This document shows, in pieces, positions 1 to 6,382 of a stretch of 12,279 bases of DNA. The translations under genes were made by a program, and so were the position numbers. The stretch comes from Campylobacterales bacterium (GTDB lineage: Bacteria; Campylobacterota; Campylobacteria; Campylobacterales; Arcobacteraceae): the NCBI GenBank assembly GCA_019752775.1, contig JAIELU010000117.1:1-12279 (forward strand), given 5' to 3'. The notes below the pieces were generated by a model, which was not told the origin of the DNA, did not search any database, and worked only from the letters and a program-made list of their open reading frames with translations. How positions within the stretch are numbered: the stretch's first letter is position 1; each line of letters opens with the position of its first letter.

Positions 1-2
1 AT

Positions 3-542
3 TCTAGTATAAATTTTTTAGAAAAATATATTTTATCCCAAAAAAAAGAAACTACGAATATATATAACCTTTCACCTCATGGAGCTTACTTTAATTTAAC
101 AATTCCATTAAAAGTTACAGATAAAAGATTAAAAGAGCTAAAAGAATTTAGCTTTAAAACTAATGGTTTATTAACAGATTATTCAATAATAAAATTAGAG
201 GATAAAAGTAAAAGGAATTTTAAATTGCATTTAGATTTCTTAAATACTGAAATATTAAAGTTTATATCAAATTTTGAAAGTTATGAAATTAAATCTTTTG
301 AAGATTTTTTAACTCAATCAGTAGATTTTATAAATATTGTTTATAAATATGAAGAATATATACTCTTTGAAATTTTAACAAACTATTATAAGATAATCTT
401 CCCATATTTAAACTATTACTTTAATGATGAAAGAATAAAAGAAGAAGCTAAAAAAATAAAATTAATACAAAAAGTTTTTGTAGAACAAGTAGAAACTTTA
501 ATAAAAGATTATTTAGTTTGTTTAGAAAGAGTTGTTAAATAA
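3..542 (+). CDS. Partial protein (C-terminal 179 residues), possible PilZ-like domain
   Basis: The reading frame is open from the window edge to a TAA at 540-542, so the start and N-terminus lie outside. Near residues 20-30 of the visible part is NLSPHG followed by AYF, which fits the (D/N)xSxxG signature of PilZ cyclic-di-GMP-binding domains. The arginine motif that normally lies N-terminal to it would be outside the window, so PilZ is only a tentative call. The segment KLHLDFLNTEILKFI could be the last strand and helix of such a domain. The rest looks helical, charged and soluble, with no membrane segment. A TTG at 225 preceded by AAGGA (212-216) could serve as an internal start. However, 74 codons without a stop upstream of it, in DNA this AT-rich, argue that the frame is coding throughout. 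The gene converges on the flagellin gene, which would suit a motility role, but that is inference. The family remains unconfirmed. Confidence 0.75.
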   Translation, partial: SSINFLEKYILSQKKETTNIYNLSPHGAYFNLTIPLKVTDKRLKELKEFSFKTNGLLTDYSIIKLEDKSKRNFKLHLDFLNTEILKFISNFESYEIKSFEDFLTQSVDFINIVYKYEEYILFEILTNYYKIIFPYLNYYFNDERIKEEAKKIKLIQKVFVEQVETLIKDYLVCLERVVK

Positions 543-543
543 A

Positions 544-570
544 AAAGGAAGGTTAAAATAACCTTCCTTT
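544..570. terminator. Convergent (bidirectional) intrinsic terminator
   Basis: A perfect 12-bp stem (AAAGGAAGGTTA at 544-555 with TAACCTTCCTTT at 559-570) closes a 3-nt loop. It starts one base after the stop codon of the plus-strand gene and 22 bp beyond the end of the minus-strand flagellin. Read on the minus strand, the hairpin ends in a run of six T followed by ATTT, a classic terminator for the abundant flagellin mRNA. On the plus strand the T run is shorter, so termination there may be weaker. Confidence 0.85.
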
Positions 571-591
571 AGTTAACTTATGTGTTTAAGA

Positions 592-1443
592 CTATTGTAA
601 TAATTTTAATACATTTTGTTGAACAGAGTTCGCTTGACTGATTGCATAAGAACCAGCTTGAGAAATAATGTTTTGTTTGTTAAAGTTTGCAGATTCTTGT
701 GCATAATCAACATCTCTAATTATAGATTCAGCAGCTTTAACATTAGTAGCTTGTGTCATTAAGTTTCTAACCGCCGATTCAACTTGGTTTTGAGTAGAAC
801 CTATATTTCCTCTATACCCATTTAGTGTTGTAATTGCGGCATCAACAGTTGATTGCTGAGTACCAGCTACTGCCGCTGTTAATCCACTTGCAGTTAGTCC
901 AGATAAAGTTGTAAGCCCCAATCCCGTTGTATTTGACTGAACAGCTTCATTAGTTATCGTATCAGCAGATTTTTCTCCTACTTGGAAATTTAATGCTGTT
1001 GATGCAGCACTTCCAGCACTTCCAGCAGCACTTTGTAAAAGATATGTACCATTATAATTTGTTTGTCCCGCAATATTATCTAATTGAGTTAAAAGTTTAT
1101 CAATATCTTTTCTAATAGATTCTCTACCATCAGCTGATGTAGTTGCTGTATTTGCTTGAATTAATTTAGCTTTAACTGTATCAAGAATATTTGATTGCTC
1201 ACCCATAGATTTATCAGCAATTTGAAGTAATGATACAGCTGAATTACCATTTGAGATACCTTGATTAATAGATGTTGCTTGTGTTCTTAATTTATCAGCA
1301 ATTGCTAAACCAGAAGCATCATCAGAAGCTTTATTAATTCTTAAACCTGTTGATAACTTTTCTAATGAAGAAGTTATACTTTTAGAAGTATTTTGTGCAG
1401 CTTCTTGAGCTGTTAAAGATGAAACGTTTGTATTAATTCTCAT
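592..1443 (-). CDS. fla: Flagellin (flagellar filament subunit)
   Basis: This is the structural protein of the flagellar filament, exported by the flagellar type III apparatus and polymerised outside the cell. The 283-residue product has the conserved N-terminal D0/D1 region (about 1-137, beginning MRINTNVSSL, with LSTGLRINKASDDASGLAIADKL at 30-52 and the TNYNGTYLL turn at 128-136). The conserved C-terminal D1/D0 region covers about 200-283 and ends in NSVQQNVLKLLQ. Only some 60 Ala/Ser/Thr/Gly-rich residues lie between, so the surface-exposed D2/D3 domains are essentially absent. At the site equivalent to the Salmonella TLR5-binding residues it has T89 and A92 rather than Arg and Glu. The ATG start is backed by AAAAAGGA (1457 to 1450) six bases upstream. 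G+C is visibly higher than in the neighbours, as expected for a highly expressed, Ala-rich protein. One flagellin gene is visible; whether it is flaA or flaB cannot be told. Confidence 0.97.
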   Translation of the reverse strand: MRINTNVSSLTAQEAAQNTSKSITSSLEKLSTGLRINKASDDASGLAIADKLRTQATSINQGISNGNSAVSLLQIADKSMGEQSNILDTVKAKLIQANTATTSADGRESIRKDIDKLLTQLDNIAGQTNYNGTYLLQSAAGSAGSAASTALNFQVGEKSADTITNEAVQSNTTGLGLTTLSGLTASGLTAAVAGTQQSTVDAAITTLNGYRGNIGSTQNQVESAVRNLMTQATNVKAAESIIRDVDYAQESANFNKQNIISQAGSYAISQANSVQQNVLKLLQ

Positions 1444-1469
1444 AATGAATCCTTTTTAATATGATACTT

Positions 1470-1485
1470 TGTGATTTGACTCACA
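1470..1485. promoter_or_regulatory. CRP-like palindrome upstream of flagellin
   Basis: TGTGA (1470-1474) and TCACA (1481-1485) are separated by 6 bp, exactly the TGTGA-N6-TCACA core recognised by CRP-type regulators. The site lies 26 bp upstream of the flagellin ATG, just beyond the ribosome binding site. If transcription starts further upstream, the site would lie in the untranslated leader and could act as a repressor or roadblock site, or fold as a 5-bp RNA stem. The regulator is not in the window, so function is inferred from the motif only. Confidence 0.4.
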
Positions 1486-1526
1486 TCCTATTACCTTCTT
1501 GTTTCTCTTTTAAAAGTCCCAAGCAT

Positions 1527-1547
1527 AGAGAGAAAAAATTCTTCTCT
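1527..1547 (-). promoter_or_regulatory. Hairpin in the flagellin upstream/leader region
   Basis: AGAGAGAA (1527-1534) and TTC-T-TCTCT (1539-1547) form an 8-bp stem with one bulged base and a 4-nt loop. It lies about 85-105 bp upstream of the flagellin start, where it would sit in the 5' leader if the mRNA begins at the upstream AT-rich promoter candidate. It could stabilise the mRNA or control its translation. No long T run follows it on the minus strand, so it does not look like a terminator. Confidence 0.35.
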
Positions 1548-1570
1548 TCGGAACCCATTGGTCCCTAATC

Positions 1571-1576
1571 TTTATA
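1571..1576 (-). promoter_or_regulatory. Candidate -10 box for flagellin
   Basis: On the minus strand the hexamer is TATAAA, one mismatch from the sigma70 -10 consensus, in an AT-rich stretch between trmA and the flagellin gene. No convincing -35 is visible, which is usual for epsilonproteobacterial promoters. Neither a clear sigma54 (GG-N10-GC) nor a clear sigma28 element was found. Transcription from here would give a leader of roughly 120 nt containing the hairpin and the CRP-like palindrome. The assignment is weak. Confidence 0.25.
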
Positions 1577-1615
1577 TTGAAAGTATTACATACCATTTCT
1601 TAAAGTTAGATTAAA

Positions 1616-2740
1616 TTAATTAATCTTTTTTAGAATTACACCACATTCAATATGATTTGTATATGCAAATTGATCAAATAGTGCAAATCTTAGGATTTTA
1701 TGGGTAATTGAAAGTGTTTCTAAATCTCTATGAAGAGTTTCTGGGTTACATGAAATATATATAATTTGTTCAAAATCTTTTGCTAATGCTCTAGTTGTAT
1801 CATCAAGTCCTGATCTTGGTGGATCTACAAAAATAGTATCAAAGTTATAATCTTTTAGATTTATGTCTTTTAACCTATTGAAAACACGTACTTCTTGAAG
1901 ACCTTGTACAAATTCTTCTGCACTCATTCTAATAAAACCTATATTTGTTATATTGTTTAATTTACAATTATTTAAAGCTGATTTTATAGATGTTTTTGAG
2001 ATTTCTGTTGCTAGAACTTTATTAAATTTAGTTGATAAAGGAATGGTGAAATTTCCACCACCACAGTAGAGTTCACATAAATCTTTTGAAGAAGATTCAA
2101 TATTATTTAAAACCCATTCAATCATTTGAATATTTACATTTGTATTTGGTTGTGTAAATCCACCTTCTTGATAGGCAAACTTGAATTCTTGATTATTTAT
2201 TTTCAGGGTTTCATTTATTGAGTCACTATTTATTATGATTTTTTGTTTTCTACTTCTTCCCATGATTTTGATATTTAATTTTTCTTCAAGTTTTATTGCT
2301 AAGTGATTCCATGACTCTTCTAATTTTTTATGATAAATCAGCGTTACCAATAAATCTTTTGTAGAACTACCTAAAAACTCAACTGCAAAGAGTTTTGATG
2401 AAAGTTCTTCATTTGAACTAACAAGAGCTAGAAGTTTTGGCATGATTTCTTGAATATGTGAACTTACAATTTGACATGAGTTTATTTCTAAAATATTTTT
2501 ATTAAAATCATTCATTGCGTACGAATAGACTATTTTGTCATTTTCATCTTTTTCCCACCAGATTCTAAATTCAGCTCTATTTCTAAACGCTGCCTCTTCA
2601 CTTTTTATGATGTTAAAATCCATAGTTGTAAAGTCAGAAAATCTATCTTTTTCCCTTTTAACTTTAAAGTTTAGCTGCTCTTCATAAGATTTATCATATA
2701 AAACGCAAGAAGCGCATTTCCCAAAATATTCACAATTCAT
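1616..2740 (-). CDS. trmA: tRNA (uracil-5-)-methyltransferase TrmA with extra cysteine motif
   Basis: TrmA methylates U54 of the tRNA T-loop to ribothymidine, using S-adenosylmethionine. The 374-residue protein aligns well with E. coli TrmA from memory: FRNRAEFRIWW (52-62), FTQPNTNVNIQM (about 195-206), the SAM-binding ELYCGGGNFT, the DPPRSGLDD loop with D306, the nucleophile C331 in YISCNPETL, and the general base E365 in HIECG. The C331-E365 spacing equals that of E. coli C324-E358. The odd feature is N-terminal. C3, C9 and C12 (C-x5-C-x2-C), with C89 in EINSCQIV, reproduce the four [4Fe-4S] ligands of the 23S rRNA methyltransferases RlmC/RlmD, which E. coli TrmA lacks. The TrmA call rests on the catalytic half; an additional rRNA substrate cannot be excluded. 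The start is supported by AAGGA five bases before the ATG. It lies upstream of flagellin on the same strand, but the 172-bp gap suggests separate transcription. Confidence 0.93.
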   Translation of the reverse strand: MNCEYFGKCASCVLYDKSYEEQLNFKVKREKDRFSDFTTMDFNIIKSEEAAFRNRAEFRIWWEKDENDKIVYSYAMNDFNKNILEINSCQIVSSHIQEIMPKLLALVSSNEELSSKLFAVEFLGSSTKDLLVTLIYHKKLEESWNHLAIKLEEKLNIKIMGRSRKQKIIINSDSINETLKINNQEFKFAYQEGGFTQPNTNVNIQMIEWVLNNIESSSKDLCELYCGGGNFTIPLSTKFNKVLATEISKTSIKSALNNCKLNNITNIGFIRMSAEEFVQGLQEVRVFNRLKDINLKDYNFDTIFVDPPRSGLDDTTRALAKDFEQIIYISCNPETLHRDLETLSITHKILRFALFDQFAYTNHIECGVILKKIN

Positions 2741-2764
2741 TAAAATCCTTAGTTATTTAAACTT

Positions 2765-2790
2765 GTATTATATTGAATACATTATAATAC
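2765..2790. promoter_or_regulatory. Divergent promoter on an inverted repeat (trmA / helicase)
   Basis: GTATTATA (2765-2772) and TATAATAC (2783-2790) are a perfect 8-bp inverted repeat with a 10-bp spacer. Each arm contains an exact TATAAT on its own outward strand: minus strand 2772 to 2767 for trmA, plus strand 2783-2788 for the helicase. Predicted starts are near 2760 (trmA, leader about 20 nt) and near 2795 (helicase). Two polymerases could hardly occupy the two -10 boxes together, so the promoters probably exclude each other. No good -35 hexamers are seen. Confidence 0.6.
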
Positions 2791-2794
2791 GCCC

Positions 2795-4375
2795 ATGAAA
2801 GAAAATTGGCAACAACAACTACAATCACTATTAAACTGTGATTTAAAAACCTTATATCCATTGGCTCGAAGTTTAAACAGAAAATTAGAATTTTATGTGG
2901 GACCTACAAACTCAGGTAAAACTTATAATGCAATGGAACAATTAAAAGAGGCAAATTCTGGGCTTTATTTAGCACCTTTAAGACTTTTGGCACTAGAGGG
3001 TTATGAAGATTTGAAAGCTTCTAATATAAATGCTAGTTTAATTACTGGTGAAGAACAAATGTTGCACGAAGAAGCAGCACATGTTTGTTCAACTATTGAA
3101 ATGATAGATTTTGATTTAGATGTTGATGTGGCTGTTATTGATGAAGTACAAATGCTAGATGATGCCGATCGTGGTTGGGCTTGGGTAAATGCAATTATTG
3201 GTTGTCCTGCTAAAAAAATCATAATGACAGGAAGCGTAAATGCTCTTGATGCAGTTAAAAGAATTGCCGCTTATCTTGAGGAAGATTTAGAAATTGTAAA
3301 ACATCAAAGAAAAAATGAGTTAAAAGTTTTACCAAAATGGACATCTTTAGATAAACTTGAAGACGGAACAGCACTCATTGCTTTTTCAAGAAGAGATGTT
3401 TTACAGTTAAAACAAAAACTTCAAAAAAAATATACTGTTTCTGTTATTTATGGAAATTTATCACCAGAAGTAAGACGAGATGAAGCAAAAAGATTTAGAG
3501 AAAAAAAAAGTCAGATTTTAATAGCAACCGATGCAATTGCCATGGGATTAAATCTTCCTATTAAAACTATTTTATTTACAACAGATACAAAATTTGATGG
3601 TGTTAGTAAAAGAAAAATAACAGTAAATGAAATCACACAAATAGCAGGTCGAGCAGGAAGATTTGGACACTTTGAAGCTGGATATTTGGGAGCTACTAGA
3701 AGAGACATTTTAGAACATGTAAGAGTTGAATTTGATAGTCCTATAAAAACTATAAAACCACCTTTTAAAGTAAAAATAAATAATAATCAACTTGAAGCCT
3801 TAGCTGCTCATATAAAAACAAACTCTTTAACAAAAGTTTTAAAGTTTTTTGCTGATAATATGTATTTTAGCGGACCTTTTATCGCTGCTAATATTTCTTC
3901 AATGCTTGAAGCTGCTGCTATTGTTGATACAAGATTTAATCTAAAACTTGAAGATAAATATCTTTTAGCACAAGCTCCAATAACAACAAAATCAAACATT
4001 ATTTTACAAGCTTATGAAGCTTATATTGCAAGTGTAATTAAGAAAAAAGTATGTCATTATAAACCATCTATTACTCTTCCTAAAAAAGCAATAACTCAAA
4101 GAGATTTACTTTTAGTTGAAGATGAAGTTAAAAAAATATCTTTATATTTATGGCTTTCGTATAAACTTCCAGAGCTTTTCCCTGACCATGATAAAGCATA
4201 TATTTTAAGAAACTCTTTTAACTCTTTTATTGAAAAATCTTTAAAAGGAAATTTGATTGAAGAAGAAAGTCCTAAAAAAACCTTTCCAAAACCATTTCCA
4301 AAACGAGAAAATGACACTAAAGAATCAACAAATCACAAAAAAGATTATAGACCAAGAAGACGAAAAACAATTTAA
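2795..4375 (+). CDS. SUV3-type DExH-box RNA helicase
   Basis: This is an ATP-dependent superfamily 2 helicase resembling SUV3, the RNA helicase of the mitochondrial degradosome; a role in RNA unwinding or decay is inferred. In the 526 residues the helicase motifs appear in order: Walker A GPTNSGKT (36-43), APLRLLA (60-66, motif Ia), DEVQM (116-120, motif II), the TGS motif III near 146, IATDAIAMGLNLP (motif V) and QIAGRAGRFG (motif VI). The spacing is short, as in SUV3/DExH proteins, with no separate accessory domain before motif II. The C-terminal half after motif VI is alpha-helical, like the SUV3 C-terminal domain. The last 40 or so residues form a basic Lys/Arg/Pro tail (ending RPRRRKTI) that may bind RNA. 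The start is the only ATG before the Walker motif. It has no Shine-Dalgarno sequence and lies six bases after TATAAT, which points to a leaderless mRNA. The closest bacterial relatives are usually annotated only as helicases. Confidence 0.9.
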   Translation: MKENWQQQLQSLLNCDLKTLYPLARSLNRKLEFYVGPTNSGKTYNAMEQLKEANSGLYLAPLRLLALEGYEDLKASNINASLITGEEQMLHEEAAHVCSTIEMIDFDLDVDVAVIDEVQMLDDADRGWAWVNAIIGCPAKKIIMTGSVNALDAVKRIAAYLEEDLEIVKHQRKNELKVLPKWTSLDKLEDGTALIAFSRRDVLQLKQKLQKKYTVSVIYGNLSPEVRRDEAKRFREKKSQILIATDAIAMGLNLPIKTILFTTDTKFDGVSKRKITVNEITQIAGRAGRFGHFEAGYLGATRRDILEHVRVEFDSPIKTIKPPFKVKINNNQLEALAAHIKTNSLTKVLKFFADNMYFSGPFIAANISSMLEAAAIVDTRFNLKLEDKYLLAQAPITTKSNIILQAYEAYIASVIKKKVCHYKPSITLPKKAITQRDLLLVEDEVKKISLYLWLSYKLPELFPDHDKAYILRNSFNSFIEKSLKGNLIEEESPKKTFPKPFPKRENDTKESTNHKKDYRPRRRKTI

Positions 4376-4395
4376 TATAAAATTAGCTAAAATTA

Positions 4396-4401
4396 TATAC
4401 T
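4396..4401 (+). promoter_or_regulatory. Candidate -10 box before the ankyrin gene
   Basis: TATACT, one mismatch from TATAAT, lies in the 61-bp gap between the helicase stop and the ankyrin-protein start, in an AT-rich region without a clear -35. It would start transcription near 4408 and give a leader of about 30 nt. If it is not active, the ankyrin gene and the downstream operon must be read from the helicase promoter, as no terminator hairpin is visible in the gap. Confidence 0.3.
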
Positions 4402-4420
4402 TAACAAAGCTCTAAAATGT

Positions 4421-4427
4421 AGAAGGA
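4421..4427 (+). promoter_or_regulatory. Ribosome binding site for the GTG-started ankyrin gene
   Basis: AGAAGGA lies 9 bases before GTG 4437. It decides the start, because no ATG in frame is close behind it and the residues from GTG onward (MFGFFKVNEDLF) read as a sensible N-terminus. Confidence 0.7.
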
Positions 4428-4436
4428 TTTAATATC

Positions 4437-6371
4437 GTGTTTGGATTTTTTAAAGTCAATGAAGATTTATTTTTTGAAGAATTATTATCAGATGAGATGG
4501 ATATAAATAAAATTGAAAAATACATAAATAAGGGCATAAACATAAACAAAAAAGATGAAAAAGGTCAAACGATTATTTTTTCTCTTGCTGCAAAAAGAAA
4601 ACTAGAAGCCTTAAAAATCTTAATCAAAAATGGTGCAAACTTAACCCTTGAAGACCTACATAGAAAAACTGTTTTAGATGAAGCAGTTGATAGAAATGAC
4701 GGAATGATGATTCGTTTTTTACTTGATAATGGATTTCATATAAATCATAAAAATAATTCAGGAAGAACAGTTTTCCAAAATGTTGCACTTATGGGGAATA
4801 ATAAAATTTTCCAGATTTTTATGAATTATAATGCAGATTTTAATATAAAAGATAGTCATGGAAAAACAGTTTTATTTGATGCTGTTGATGGTGGAAATCT
4901 TGATATTTTAAAAGATGTGATAAATAATATAAACAATTTAAATATATTAGATGAAAATCATCAAAACGCACTTTTTAGTGCAGTTTTAAAAGATGATACT
5001 TCTTTGGCTACTGAGTTGATTTTAAATGGAATAAATGTAAACTTTTTAGATAAAGATGGACAGAATGTACTTTTTAACGCAATTTTACAAGGAGTTAAAA
5101 ATCTGCCTTTAATTGAGCTTCTAATAAAAAAAGGTATTAATCCAAATATTATTGATAATCACCATAAAAATATAATTGATGAACTTTTATATGTTTTTGA
5201 TTTGCAAAAAAACTCATCAAAAGAACTTGAGGGAAAATATAAAATTATTACTGAAGAAAAAGAGTATTTACCTTTAGGTTTTTTATTTTTAGAACATGGT
5301 TTTGAGATTGATAAAATAGATGAAAATGGAAAAACAAAATTACAAAAAGCAGTTGAAAATAAAAATTTTACAAATGTAGAATTCTTATTAAATTGTGGAG
5401 CTGATGTAAATATTTGTGATGAATTTGAGAAAAATATAGTTCATAAAGAGATATTAAAAGGTTACTCAAATTATAAAATGATAGATTTTTTAGTATCTCA
5501 TGGAGCAAATATAGATGCAAGAGATTTAGATGAAAAAGGTGTAGTTGATGATATTGTTGAAATAATTGCAATTATAAAAGGCTTTAAAAAACCACATGCT
5601 TTTTTTTCAAATGAAATAAAATATGATGAAAAATACGATATTTTATTAAAAAAAGTTCTTACTTATAGACCAAATATTGAACGACAAAGATTAGATGGAA
5701 CAAATATTTTATTTGATATGGTTGTATATAATGATTTTGAGACTCTAAAAACTATTATAAATTATGGAATAAATTTAAATATTAAAGATAAAAGAGGTTA
5801 CACGCCACTTATGTATATGGTTGAAGAAGGCTTGAAAATAAGTGACAAAAAGGAAAAAGATAGTTTTATTGAAAGATTAATTTATTTTTTAAAATATAGA
5901 GTAAATATAGATGCCCAAGATAATGATGGTAGAACAGTAATTCATAAAGCTGTAATTGCAAATGATTTAGTAGTTTTAGAAAAACTTTTAACAAAAAAAG
6001 CAGACTTAACTATAAAAGATATTCACGGTAGAACAGCTCTTCATCATACTCAATGGCATGGAAATTATAAAATTGCAAGATGGCTGATTGCAGCTGGTGC
6101 GGATATGAATTTACCTGATAATTCAGGTTTTACATTATTAAATTATGCTGCTACTTTTGGACATACAAGACTTATTGTTGCACTTATTGCCTCAGGAGTT
6201 TTAATGTATAATAGAAATCCAAAAAATAAAAAAGTTGCTTTATTTTTTAAAAATAGAGAGAATAAAATAGAAAAATTGCTTTCAAGTAATATTACAGATG
6301 ATAAAATGCAGCTTGCATTTAAAGAAGTTGTTCAAAATCTCAAAAATGAGATAAATGAAGCTTTAATTTAA
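4437..6371 (+). CDS. Large ankyrin-repeat protein, function unknown
   Basis: The 644-residue product is almost wholly ankyrin repeats. About 15 units of 30-36 residues can be picked out from the recurring D-x-x-G-x-T-x-L / A-V / L-L-x-x-G-A-x-x-N pattern, from DEKGQTIIFSLA (about 40) to DNSGFTLLNYAATFGHTRLIVALIASG near the end. Clear examples are DKDGQNVLFNAI, DENGKTKLQKAV, DNDGRTVIHKAV and DIHGRTALHHTQ. Three units are interrupted by insertions of roughly 15-30 charged residues. A helical, Lys/Asn-rich tail of some 45 residues closes the protein. No signal peptide or membrane segment is seen, so it is probably a cytoplasmic protein-binding scaffold; the partner is unknown. Repeats are diverged from one another, arguing against recent expansion. 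The GTG start has a good ribosome binding site. It ends 11 bp before glmU and is probably co-transcribed with the envelope operon, but that does not establish its role. Confidence 0.88.
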   Translation: MFGFFKVNEDLFFEELLSDEMDINKIEKYINKGININKKDEKGQTIIFSLAAKRKLEALKILIKNGANLTLEDLHRKTVLDEAVDRNDGMMIRFLLDNGFHINHKNNSGRTVFQNVALMGNNKIFQIFMNYNADFNIKDSHGKTVLFDAVDGGNLDILKDVINNINNLNILDENHQNALFSAVLKDDTSLATELILNGINVNFLDKDGQNVLFNAILQGVKNLPLIELLIKKGINPNIIDNHHKNIIDELLYVFDLQKNSSKELEGKYKIITEEKEYLPLGFLFLEHGFEIDKIDENGKTKLQKAVENKNFTNVEFLLNCGADVNICDEFEKNIVHKEILKGYSNYKMIDFLVSHGANIDARDLDEKGVVDDIVEIIAIIKGFKKPHAFFSNEIKYDEKYDILLKKVLTYRPNIERQRLDGTNILFDMVVYNDFETLKTIINYGINLNIKDKRGYTPLMYMVEEGLKISDKKEKDSFIERLIYFLKYRVNIDAQDNDGRTVIHKAVIANDLVVLEKLLTKKADLTIKDIHGRTALHHTQWHGNYKIARWLIAAGADMNLPDNSGFTLLNYAATFGHTRLIVALIASGVLMYNRNPKNKKVALFFKNRENKIEKLLSSNITDDKMQLAFKEVVQNLKNEINEALI

Positions 6372-6382
6372 TAAGGGAAAAG

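Noticed and set aside
225..542. Separate 105-residue gene starting at TTG 225
   Set aside because: AAGGA lies at a suitable distance, but the frame stays open for 74 more codons to the window edge. A partial longer gene is more likely.
1444..1615. Sigma54 or sigma28 promoter for flagellin
   Set aside because: No GG-N10-GC element was found. TTTAAG followed by CAATAT on the minus strand only loosely resembles an epsilonproteobacterial sigma28 site and the spacing is uncertain.
1608..1626. A/T-only inverted repeat AGATTAA-N5-TTAATCT at the 3' end of trmA
   Set aside because: The 7-bp stem overlaps the stop codon, is almost all A-T and has no T run behind it on the minus strand. It is too weak to call a terminator.
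3001..4317. Several antisense open frames of 60-75 codons inside the helicase gene
   Set aside because: They lie opposite a well-conserved coding region, have Ser/Ile-rich low-information products and no ribosome sites, and are shadows of the true gene.
5368..5571. Antisense Leu/His-rich open frame inside the ankyrin gene
   Set aside because: Its repetitive Leu/His/Gln composition is what the complement of Asn/Asp/Lys-rich ankyrin codons gives. There is no other support.
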